In this document: piece after piece, positions 41,801 through 51,600 of the stretch
How positions within the stretch are numbered: the stretch's first letter is position 1
How the letters are laid out: each line of letters starts with the position of its first letter
Made by a program: the position numbers and the translations under genes
The notes under the pieces: generated by a model
What the model was told of the DNA's origin: nothing
The model's input: the letters and a program-made list of their open reading frames with translations, nothing else
Databases searched by the model: none
Origin: Ypsolopha sequella
Lineage: Eukaryota > Arthropoda > Insecta > Lepidoptera > Ypsolophidae
Assembly (NCBI GenBank): GCA_934047225.1
Contig: CAKOHE010000061.1
Coordinates: forward strand, 370,773 to 434,772
Length of the DNA stretch: 64,000 nt
Direction: 5' to 3'

Positions 41801-42893
41801 GATTCTGTCCGCTCGTCGTATTATTAGACACCGCGTGTTTAAATGTATTAGATGTTTCCGGTGCCGCGCTCAGCCTAAGGCTCCGCTCATGGCTGATCTC
41901 CCAGCAGACAGAGTTACTCCTCAGCCAGTTTTTAGTCACGTCACGACGGACTTTGCTGGCCACTTCTTCGTTAAATCCAGCACGTTGCGGAACGCGAAAC
42001 TCATTAAAGCGTACTTTTGTATTTTCGTTTGCCTCGCAACAAAGGCGGTTCATTTGGAACCAGTCTCTGCACTCTCAACGGAAGCGTTCTTTGCGGCATT
42101 GCAACGTTTTATCTCACGTCGCGGTACTCCGGTTTTCATTCGTTCAGACTGCGGCACAAACTATGTAGGTGCTAGGAATCAACTCATTGAAGTTCAGAAC
42201 TTCCTCAGGTCAAACAATGATGCAATCACTCACAAGCTCGCGAATCAGCACATAACTTGGTTACTGAACCCGCCTAAAGGGCCTTGGTTCGGCGCTCTGC
42301 ACGAAATAAACGTAAAATCCACCAAGCAACTACTTTATCGCGTGATCGGTGAACAGCACCTCACTTTTGAAGAATTCTCTACTCTTTTGGCTCGAATTGA
42401 GGCTGTACTCAACTCAAGACCCCTCTGCCCAATTTCATCAGACCCTACGGACTTTGAACCTCTCACGGCCGGACATTTCATTATTGGTCGTCCGCTCACC
42501 GCTCTACCTGAGCAGTCTTTTGACGACAGACCCATATCTGCTCTTAAACGCTTTCAACTCATTCAAGCGCTCTCTCAGCGCTTTTGGACTCTCTGGTCCG
42601 GATCCTACCTCCATACCCTGCAAACCCGCTCCAAATGGCTCTCCCCTTCTTCCCCTCCTCAAGTGGGTGAACTGGTCCTCATCAAAGAGGATGACTTGCC
42701 TCCGCTCCAATGGAAGCTGGGGAGAATTCTCCGCACGATACCTGGCAAGGATGGAGTGATCCGAGTTGTGGATCTGGACACAGCTCATGGAAATCTGCGA
42801 CGACCTGTGTTCAAGATAGCCAGGCTGCCGTTGGATTCAGCTCAAGAGGAGTCGCAGCCCCGGCCCCCCCAGGATGTTCACGCTAGACCGTGA
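38883..42893 (+). CDS. pol: BEL/Pao Pol: protease, RT, RNase H, integrase
   Basis: 1,336 residues from the first ATG; probably made as Gag-Pol by readthrough. Aspartic protease: ALLDCGS with D48 and LILGSDVLG near 150-160. RT: STDIRMMFRN and catalytic FVDD at 466-469. RNase H: FADAS (D645), KLEL, WSDS, NPADCASRG. Integrase: HH-CC zinc finger (HYH...C..C..C), then D1023 (TTDFAG), D1089 (SDCGTNY) and E1141 (LHEINVK). It ends with a DUF5641-type domain (WKLGRILRTIPGKDG). All catalytic residues are present. The stop codon lies 19 bp inside the 3' LTR (42891-42893). Confidence 0.94.
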   Translation: MNSTPTEDSCNSAQRVVNVTNTPILLPTVSLKIADVHGQFHSARALLDCGSMLTLCSQRMATILNLPSKHTSLKIAGVGNQHTQNSKASITIVCRPTHRDTPMITATAHILKNVTGYLPLEKVPDLAQLTGHPPIPLADREYHTPAPVDLILGSDVLGQVLDGTKVSLGPGKPIAFGTIFDFTLIGPFESLHTSPTNQVNSVHIVGSHTDSEHSTHDIHKSLERFWESEEPQTYNHTSPLEEQCEDIFRTTTTREPSGQYVVTLPFLHNAPTLGSTHAIALRRFLNLEKKLLANPPFRSKYVEFMSDYIKLGHMSPCHPNTFAHKSHFYIPHHGIFKPGSEKLRCVFDGSCKSSNGVNLNDCLHTGPALQQDIVDIIMSFRIHSQVFSTDIRMMFRNILIHPEQRRFQLILWRSSPDQPLLTYALNTVTYGLRSSPYHAIRTLLQLADDEGHRYPHAAQVLRKSIFVDDILSGADFVESAQSLQSELIELLALGGFQLSKWTSNSPQLLERFPDDQCDMPKDFDFSPDSNSIKVLGIQWIPQTDEFTYRISLPTHAQVTKRSILSTVASLYDPNGWVTPVIFRAKILLQKLWLLKIGWDEPISEEVHTEWQHISEDLPQLSNLRLPRHICKYKPTSTYSLHGFADASEAGFGAAIYLHERNITGHVNVHLIIGKSKVAPIKTRLSIPKLELSAATLLSQLMTRVSAQLSAHIDIQTHTCWSDSTIVLAWLNTPPHRLQTFEANRVAKITAISTSHTWRHVPTNLNPADCASRGMSAQSLSLHDLWWSPSWLKESTCTWPKMPPALGHHALPGLKPKKVPAHIAVPDIDLDLLTRYSSLDKLVGVTACIKRFIFNCRHSPDARRSGPLTASERRDALLHWVRSVQHNEFAEDINRIQTDKVCPVRLQRLSPFIKDGLLRVGGRLSHASIRYDAQHPLILPSSSPLVDLIIDHYHTIHCHPGADTLHAILRQQYWILSARRIIRHRVFKCIRCFRCRAQPKAPLMADLPADRVTPQPVFSHVTTDFAGHFFVKSSTLRNAKLIKAYFCIFVCLATKAVHLEPVSALSTEAFFAALQRFISRRGTPVFIRSDCGTNYVGARNQLIEVQNFLRSNNDAITHKLANQHITWLLNPPKGPWFGALHEINVKSTKQLLYRVIGEQHLTFEEFSTLLARIEAVLNSRPLCPISSDPTDFEPLTAGHFIIGRPLTALPEQSFDDRPISALKRFQLIQALSQRFWTLWSGSYLHTLQTRSKWLSPSSPPQVGELVLIKEDDLPPLQWKLGRILRTIPGKDGVIRVVDLDTAHGNLRRPVFKIARLPLDSAQEESQPRPPQDVHARP

Positions 42894-43272
42894 CGCATGA
42901 TTCGCACCCGCATGCGGGGATGACCACCCCCCCCCCCGCCGCGCGCCGGTCGAGGCGCGCGCGGGCGTTGGTCTCATTCTCTTCCGCCCGAAACGTTTTG
43001 AGAGACACACGTATGCATACTCGCGTCGCGACACAAAAATTATCGTGTAATTAACAGTGTTGTGTTCAAGTGACTCCAAGACAATCCTGCACATTCCTGC
43101 ACAGACGTCTGCTCCATCAACACAACAAGGAAGGCTCAGCACGTCACCGCATCTCCCGTCGGCCCGTCCACAGACACTCAAACCAGGTCAGTTTACCCAC
43201 AATCTTTTTCTTATCCTGTCTGCTCTCCCACTCAAATTTCATCAGCCCTGCATCCTGTAGTCAGCGGCTACA
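42875..43272 (+). repeat. 3' LTR of BEL/Pao element
   Basis: 398 bp, one C shorter than the 5' LTR, otherwise the same by eye. The sequence directly before it is C-rich (ggccccccccagga), not polypurine. The pol ORF overlaps its first 19 bp. Confidence 0.95.
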
Positions 43273-43277
43273 ATAGT

Positions 43278-44565
43278 TTTTAATCAATTGTTATTTCATT
43301 TTAATTTAAATAAGTTGCTTCACTGTGAACAATACGGATTCACTAGAGGGAGGTCAACCACAGATGCAGGAGTTGCTTTAGTTAAGCACATTTTTGATGC
43401 TTGGGAAGAAAAGCAGGATGCATTTGGTGTATTTTGTGACCTCTCGAAAGCCTTCGATTGCGTTAATCATGAAACACTCTTATGTAAATTAGATCACTAC
43501 GGAGTGAGGGGCAAATCTTTGGCGTTAATGAAGTCGTATCTTAGTGATCGTATTCAAAAGGTAGACATTAATGGGGTAAAATCATGTGGAGCATTAGTTA
43601 AAATGGGTGTCCCACAGGGTTCCATATTGGGGCCCTTGCTGTTTTTAATTTACATAAATGACCTTCCCTATTTAATTAAAGACTTAACTAAGATAGTACT
43701 ATTCGCAGACGACACGTCACTTATTTTTAAAGTTAATAGACGTAAAGATATCCTTGACGACGCGAATACAACTTTATCACTGGTGCTTGATTGGTTTACT
43801 GTAAATAATTTAGTTTTAAACGCAAAAAAGACAAAATGTATAAAATTCACGTTACCAAATGTTATTCAAGTGGATTGTAATTTGCTTTTGCAGGGGTCCA
43901 AGCTGGAGTTAGTTAACGAAACTAAGTTTTTGGGCATTACGGTAGACTCTCGTCTTCAGTGGGGTCCCCACATAGAAGCCCTATGTGGTAGACTTAGTTC
44001 GGCCGCATACGCTGTTAGACGCATAAGACAAATTACTGATGTAGATACTGCTAGACTAGTCTATTTTAGTTACTTTCACAGCATTATGTCATACGGCATG
44101 CTGTTATGGGGTAGAGCCGCGGATACAGACGCAGTCTTTGTTTTGCAGAAGAGAGCAATTCGGGCTATTTATAATATGAAGCTACGGGATTCATTAAGAG
44201 AAAAGTTCAAAGAAATTAATATATTAACTGTTTCTTGTGAATATATTTACCAGGTCCTTAGATATGTTAGAAAAAATGTTGAGTCTCTCCCAAGGCTTGG
44301 TGAGCAACATTGTAAGGAAACCAGAAATAAGTATAAACTGGCTTTTCCAAAAATCAGACTCGCCAAAGTGAGTACCTCTTTCGTAGGACATGGTATAAGA
44401 TTTTACAATAAACTTCCAAAAGAGGTCCTTACTTTGTCAGAGAATAAGTTTAAACAGTATATTAAGCAGGGCCTACTGAAAAAGGCATATTATAAAATAA
44501 ATGAATATTTGGATGATGGTGAAGCATGGTGTTATAGTGATACTGATTTTGATGATAGTAGGTAA
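43278..44565 (+). pseudogene. ORF2: LINE ORF2, 3' part (copy 2, separated by BEL/Pao)
   Basis: Continues the RT from FNQLLFHFNL through GFTRGRS, GVPQGSILGPLLF and FADD to the same C-terminus as copy 1. A Cys replaces Phe in the KTKFIKF segment (43838), and Asp replaces Glu near the end. Followed by the 3' UTR (44566-45216). Confidence 0.9.
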
Positions 44566-45216
44566 TAATTTAATTAATTAATATAATTTCCTAACTTTTG
44601 ATTCCACTTAAGAGTTAACATTAATTAATTACAGACTGTAAAAGGAAATAGACTATATGAGACAGGTAGGCAAAGATATATATGTTTTTCTTTTTTCATT
44701 AACCTGAATTCCTGCTGTCTTGTATTTTCTTATCCCTTGGTTAAAGTAGATATAAGTAATTCAATGTATAGTTTAAGTTTATGTTAAAAAAAAAGACATG
44801 ATCTTGCCAAGTTTCTTGCCCGTTCTTCTTAGCAAGACTAATCGAATGGGCGGAGGTAGGCATGTATTTATATACGTAACCTATTACTATGTAGTATATA
44901 GGATGGGATTTGGTCGGCCGCCTGGATTCGTGCTGGGGGCTCGGTTGGTGATCAATGAACCTTGTTCCTGGTCCCTGGCCGGGTCTCCGGTATGGGTTCG
45001 GGCGGTTGATTGGATTTCACCTTGTATAATAATATATTACCTATAATTTTAATTGTATATATATTGCTACATAAATTAAATAAACATTTAATCTAAGTAG
45101 TTCATGTACATTTATTATTTTATTACATATATTTTTATAAGATTAAAATTTGACTTGTGAAACGTGTATTATATATACCTACTTTGCAAAATAAACTTTT
45201 TGAATTTTGAATTTTG

Positions 45217-47447
45217 AAGATGACAGGAGTGTTTTAATACTTTATGAAACTGTCACATAAAGATGACAGGAGTGTTTTAATACTTTATGAAACTGTCACA
45301 TAAAGATGACAGGAGTGTTTTAATACTTTATGAAACTGTCACATAAAGATGACAGGAGTGTTTTGATACTTTATGAAACTGTCACATAAAGATGACAGGA
45401 GTGTTTTGATACTTTATGAAACTGTCACATAAAGATGACAGGAGTGTTTTAATACTTTATGAAACTGTCACATAAAGATGACAGGAGTGTTTTAATACTT
45501 TATGAAACTGTCACATAAAGATGACAGGAGTGTTTTGATACTTTATGAAACTGTCACATAAAGATGACAGGAGTGTTTTAATACTTTATGAATTTGTCAC
45601 ATAAAGATGACACGAGTGTTTTAATACTTTATGAAACTGTCACATAAAGATGACAGGAGTGTTTTAATACTTTATGAAACTGTCACATAAAGATGACAGG
45701 AGTATTTTAATACTTTATGAAACTGTCACATAAAGATGACAGGAGTGTTTTAATACTTTATGAAACTGTCACATAAAGATGACAGGAGTGTTTTAATACT
45801 TTATGAAACTGTCACATAAAGATGACAGGAGTATTTTAATACCTTTTGAAACTGTCACATAAAGATGACAGGAGTGTTTTAATACTTTATGAAACTGTCA
45901 CATTAAGATGACAGGAGTGTTTTAATACTTTATGAAACTGTCACATAAAGATGACAAGAGTTTTTTAATACTTTATGAAACTGTCACATAAAGATGACAG
46001 GAGTGTTTTAATACTTTATGAAACTGTCACATAAAGATGACAGGAGTGTTTTAATACTTTATGAAACTGTCACATAAAGATGACAGGATTGTTTTAATAC
46101 TTTATGAAACTGTCACATAAAGATGACAGGAGTGTTTTAATACTTTATGAAACTGTCACATAAAGATGACAGGAGTGTTTTAATACTTTATGAAACTGTC
46201 ACAAAAAGATGACAGGAGTGTTTTAATACTTTATGAAACTGTCACATAAAGATGACAGGAGTGTTTTAATACTTTATGAAACTGTCACATAAAGATGGCA
46301 GGAGTGTTTTAATACTTTATGAAACTGTCACATAAAGATGACAGGTGTGTTTTAATACTTTATGAAACTGTCACATAAAGATGACAGGAGTGTTTTAATA
46401 CTTTATGAAACTGTCACATAAAGATGACAGGAGTGTTTTAATACTTTATGAAACTGTCACATAAAGATGACAGGAGTGTTTTAATACTTTATGAAACTGT
46501 CACATAAAGATGACAGGAGTGTTTTAATACTTTATGAAACTGTCACATAAAGATGACAGGAGTATTTTAATACTTTATGAAACTGTCACATAAAGATGAC
46601 AGGAGTGTTTTAATACTTTATGAAACTGTCACATAAAGATGACAGGAGTGTTTTAATACTTTATGAAACTGTCACAAAAAGATGACAGGAGTGTTTTAAT
46701 ACTTTATGAAACTGTCACATAAAGATGACAGGAGTGTTTTAATACTTTATGAAACTTTCACATAAAGATGACAGGAGTGTTTTAATACTTTATGAAACTG
46801 TCACATAAAGATGACAGGAGTGTTTTAATACTTTATGAAACTGTCACATAAAGATGACAGGAGTGTTTTAATACTTTATGAAACTGTCACATAAAGATGA
46901 CAGGAGTATTTTAATACTTTATGAAACTGTCACATAAAGATGACAGGAGTGTTTTAATACTTTATGAAACTGTCACATAAAGATGACAGGAGTGTTTTAA
47001 TACTTTATGAAACTGTCACATAAAGATGACAGGAGTGTTTTAATACTTTATGAAACTGTCACATTAAGATGACAGGAGTGTTTTAATACTTTATGAAACT
47101 GTCACATAAAGATGACAGGAGTGTTTTAATACTTTATGAAACTGTCACATAAAGATGACAGGAGTATTTTAATACTTTATGAAACTGTCACATAAAGATG
47201 ACAGGAGTGTTTTAATACTTTATGAATCTGTCACATAAAGATGACAGGAGTGTTTTAATACTTTATGAAACTGTCACATAAAGATGACAGGAGTGTTTTA
47301 ATACTTTATGAAACTGTCACATTAAGATGACAGGAGTGTTTTTATACTCTATGAAACTGTCACATAAAGATGACAGGAGTGTTTTAATACTTTATGAAAC
47401 TGTCACATAAAGATGACAGGAGTGTTTTAATACTTTATAAAACTGTC
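45217..47447 (+). repeat. 43-bp satellite, block 3 (about 52 copies)
   Basis: Same monomer. Early units show the gttttgatac, aatttgtcac/gacacgag (about 45590), taccttttgaaac (about 45841) and gacaagagttttt (about 45954) variants in the same order as block 2. The array stops within a monomer at aaaactgtc, followed by non-repeat sequence. Confidence 0.97.
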
Positions 47448-48236
47448 CATTCGCGTTTCTGTTTAACAGATCCCTAGAAAAAGATTCCAAAAATAATATA
47501 CAATTTTATCAAAATAATACATTATTTACTGAAGTAGATATGCAAGTTCTAAAAGTGTCGATTTTTTTTCCGAAGCACCTTAAGGAAGTACCAACATCAT
47601 AGTGAAACTTGTTGCGCGCCGTTTATTCCGGTAGTAGAATAATAATAATAATAATATTAATCATAAAATTCCTGCATCCTCTCCAAAATATACTCAAAAA
47701 CCGAGAAGTGAGCAATTTTTCTACGGTGTTTGGTATTCAGCATCCATTCCTGCATTGCTTTTTAGCGACTTTATTTCAAAAGCATAATATTGGTAATACT
47801 GGTGAATATTATTTTGCAAACACAATCTTCTTATTTGTTAAGGAGCATCTAAGTTGTACGATTGCATGAGAAGGATCAAGGCAGCACGAAATGCCAAAGA
47901 TTCTCTGTCAAATGTCAACCAAAGAGCCATCTCAGGCAAATCTTCGTTGACGTTACGTTTTAAACCCTATAGCTTGGTGTTAAGAGCTACAGGTGTTAGT
48001 TTCCGTAATTTTACGAAATACTAACGTAAATTGCTGTTACAGGTAATTTGTTTGCGTTATGTTGCTGATTGTTGTTTTTAGAGTTAATGTCTTTTTCAAT
48101 GACTCGGTTTTGTTGGGTAGTTTGAAGGTTGTATGACATCTTTCGGTTTTAAGTTCCCTGGTTCTTAAGTTTATTGAAGGTTTGCGTTTAAATTATGTTT
48201 CGGGGGTTACACATTAATATATTAAATTAAACTAAG
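47448..48236. other. No gene recognised
   Basis: Mostly AT-rich sequence with an (AAT)n run near 47637-47655. The 86-codon frame at 47609-47869 has no motif. It ends in CTAAG (48232-48236), the target duplication of the following element. Confidence 0.45.
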
Positions 48237-48686
48237 TGTAGCCGCTGGCTACAGAAATGCAGAGATGATGAAAGAGGATGGATGGGTTGACACGAGAGAA
48301 GAAAAAGATTGTGGGATATAGAATGTGGGTGCGCTGACCTGGTTGGAATGTTTCGAAGTGCCGGCTGAAATGCGCCGCGTGTCGTCTCCTCTCGTTGGGC
48401 TGATTGAGTTGGCGGTGATGAGCAGTGATGAGCTGGATGTCTTGGAGTAATACACAGCACTGATATGTTCACAAGACCCGGTAAATACGCGAGATTGTTT
48501 GTATCGGCGGCGCGAATGTGTACACATGTGTCGTTCTCTAGACGATTCGGACGGAACAGAGAGAGTCCAGCGCCCGCGCGCGCCTCGACCGGCGCGCGGC
48601 GGGAGGGGGGTGGTCATCCGCGCATGCGCGCGCGAATCACACGTCATATTCTAACGTCACGCTGGTAACGTAGCGTAGCGTGAACA
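48237..48686 (-). repeat. 3' LTR (minus-strand BEL/Pao)
   Basis: 450 bp. The pol frame runs 43 bp into it (stop at 48644-48646). The sequence inside the element next to it is C-rich on the coding strand, with no polypurine tract. Confidence 0.95.
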
Positions 48687-51600
48687 TCTTGGGGGGGCCG
48701 GGGCTGCGGCTCCTCTTGAGCTGAATCCAACTGCAGCCTGGCTATCTTGAACACAGGTCGTCGCAGATTTCCATGAGCTGTGTCCAGATCCACAACTCGT
48801 ATCACTCCATCCTTGCCAGGTATCGTGCGGAGAATTCTTCCCAACTTCCATTGGAGCGGAGGCAGGTCATCCTCTTTGATGAGGACCAGTTCACCCACTT
48901 GAGGAGGGGAAGAAGGGGAGAGCCATTTGGAGCGGGTTTGCAGGGTATGGAGGTAGGATCCGGACCAGAGAGTCCAAAAGCGCTGAGAGAGCGCTTGAAT
49001 GAGTTGAAAGCGTTTAAGAGCAGATATGGGTCTGTCGTCAAAAGACTGCTCAGGTAGAGCGGTGAGCGGACGACCAATAATGAAATGTCCGGCCGTGAGG
49101 GGTTCAAAGTCCGTAGGGTCGGATGAAATTGGGCAGAGGGGTCTTGAGTTGAGTACAGCCTCAATTCGAGCCAAAAGGGTAGAGAATTCCTCAAAAGTGA
49201 GGTGCTGTTCACCTATCACGCGATAAAGTAGTTGCTTGGTGGATTTTACGTTTATTTCGTGCAGAGCGCCGAACCAAGGCCCTTTAGGCGGGTTCAATAA
49301 CCAAGTTATGTGCTGATTCGCGAGCTTGTGAGTGATTGCATCATTGTTTGACCTGAGGAAGTTCTGAACTTCAATGAGTTGATTCCTAGCACCTACATAG
49401 TTTGTGCCGCAGTCTGAACGAATGAGAACCGGAGTACCGCGACGTGAGATAAAACGTTGCAATGCCGCAAAGAACGCTTCCGTTGAGAGTGCAGAGACTG
49501 GTTCCAAATGAACCGCCTTTGTTGCGAGGCAAACGAAAATACAAAAGTACGCTTTAATGAGTTTCGCGTTCCGCAACGTGCTGGATTTAACGAAGAAGTG
49601 GCCAGCAAAGTCCGTCGTGACGTGACTAAAAACTGGCTGAGGAGTAACTCTGTCTGCTGGGAGATCAGCCATGAGCGGAGCCTTAGGCTGAGCGCGGCAC
49701 CGGAAACATCTAATACATTTAAACACGTGGTGTCTAATAATACGACGAGCGGACAGAATCCAGTACTGCTGGCGTAATATGGCGTGTAATGTGTCAGCTC
49801 CAGGGTGGCAGTGTATTGTGTGATAGTGATCTATAATGAGATCTACGAGCGGACTTGAGCTGGGTAGAATGAGTGGGTGTTGAGCGTCATACCTAATTGA
49901 CGCGTGAGAGAGACGACCACCGACTCTCAAGAGGCCGTCCTTTATGAAGGGCGAGAGACGCTGGAGCCGAACGGGACAAACTTTATCAGTCTGGATACGA
50001 TTAATGTCTTCAGCAAACTCATGGTGCTGAACAGAGCGGACCCAGTGCAACAGAGCGTCCCTGCGTTCACTAGCTGTCAACGGACCAGAGCGCCGTGCAT
50101 CTGGGCTGTGCCGACAATTGAATATGAACCTTTTAATACAAGCCGTCACTCCGACGAGCTTGTCAAGTGAGCTGTAGCGAGTGAGCAAGTCCAGATCGAT
50201 ATCTGGGACTGCTATGTGTGCTGGTACCTTTTTGGGCTTAAGGCCTGGGAGAGCATGATGGCCTAGAGCGGGTGGCATCTTGGGCCAAGTGCAGGTAGGT
50301 TCTTTGAGCCAACTGGGTGACCACCAAAGGTCATGAAGTGAGAGAGACTGGGCAGACATGCCTCTGCTTGCACAGTCAGCAGGGTTGAGATTCGTGGGCA
50401 CATGCCTCCACGTATGGCTAGTTGAAATAGCTGTGATCTTAGCCACTCGATTGGCCTCGAAAGTATGTAATCGGTGAGGTGGGGTATTGAGCCATGCCAA
50501 CACTATTGTGCTATCTGACCAGCATGTGTGTGTTTGAATGTCTATATGAGCTGACAATTGGGCTGACACTCGAGTCATGAGCTGAGATAAAAGAGTCGCG
50601 GCTGACAACTCCAATTTCGGGATTGAGAGACGAGTCTTTATGGGTGCGACCTTGGACTTGCCAATGATTAGGTGTACATTGACATGTCCAGTGATATTGC
50701 GCTCATGAAGGTAGATAGCGGCACCAAAGCCAGCCTCTGATGCGTCCGCGAACCCGTGAAGTGAGTAAGTAGACGTGGGCTTGTACTTACAAATGTGCCG
50801 AGGTAAACGGAGGTTTGAGAGCTGAGGAAGATCCTCTGAGATGTGTTGCCACTCTGTGTGGACTTCTTCAGAGATAGGCTCATCCCATCCTATTTTCAGA
50901 AGCCAAAGCTTCTGGAGAAGAATCTTTGCGCGGAAGATGACTGGAGTGACCCAGCCATTGGGGTCATAGAGAGACGCTACTGTACTGAGAATGGAGCGCT
51001 TTGTGACTTGAGCATGAGTGGGCAGAGAAATGCGGTAAGTGAACTCATCAGTTTGAGGAATCCACTGTATTCCCAGAACCTTAATGGAATTAGAGTCGGG
51101 ACTGAAGTCAAAGTCCTTGGGCATGTCGCACTGGTCATCTGGGAATCGTTCAAGGAGCTGGGGCGAGTTGGAGGTCCATTTACTGAGCTGAAAGCCACCT
51201 AGGGCGAGTAACTCGATCAGTTCGCTTTGGAGCGACTGAGCAGATTCTACAAAATCTGCACCTGAGAGAATGTCGTCCACAAATATTGATTTGCGGAGGA
51301 CCTGAGCAGCGTGGGGGTAGCGATGACCTTCGTCATCAGCCAATTGGAGTAAAGTGCGGATGGCATGGTATGGGCTGGACCTTAATCCATATGTGACGGT
51401 ATTAAGGGCATACGTGAGCAGGGGCTGGTCGGGTGAAGACCGCCAGAGAATGAGTTGAAAACGTCTTTGCTCTGGGTGAATGAGTATATTTCGGAACATC
51501 ATTCGGATGTCTGTGCTGAAAACTTGTGAGTGGATCCTGAAGGACATGATAATGTCAACAATATCTTGCTGAAGAGCTGGACCTGTATGAAGACAATCAT

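Larger units (their letters stand above)
35544..43272 (+). mobile_element. Complete BEL/Pao LTR retrotransposon (7,729 bp)
   Basis: LTRs at 35544-35942 and 42875-43272, TG...CA ends, 5-bp target duplication ATAGT (35539-35543, 43273-43277), tRNA-Tyr-type primer site, 1.2-kb leader, gag and pol. The LTRs differ only by one C in a poly-C run, so it is very young and looks complete. It sits inside ORF2 of LINE copy 2, so it inserted after that LINE. No env-like ORF. Confidence 0.95.
31263..45216 (+). mobile_element. Full-length CR1-superfamily-like LINE, copy 2 (split by BEL/Pao)
   Basis: Same start, end and net length (6,220 bp) as copy 1, and in the same position within the satellite monomer (…aaagatg / aagatgacag…). 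Only scattered substitutions separate the copies. ORF1 is intact. ORF2 is interrupted after 35543 by the BEL/Pao element and resumes at 43278, with ATAGT duplicated. The LINE is therefore inactive here but would otherwise be complete. Confidence 0.92.

Noticed and set aside
18799..45216. LINE with strict target specificity for the 43-bp satellite
   Set aside because: Both satellite copies share flanking variant strings, so they represent one insertion that was duplicated; the relic at 565 lies outside satellite DNA.
48465..48668. 67-codon frame in the LTR, repeated at 56040-56243
   Set aside because: Within the LTR of a minus-strand element on the opposite strand; duplicated only because LTRs are duplicated.
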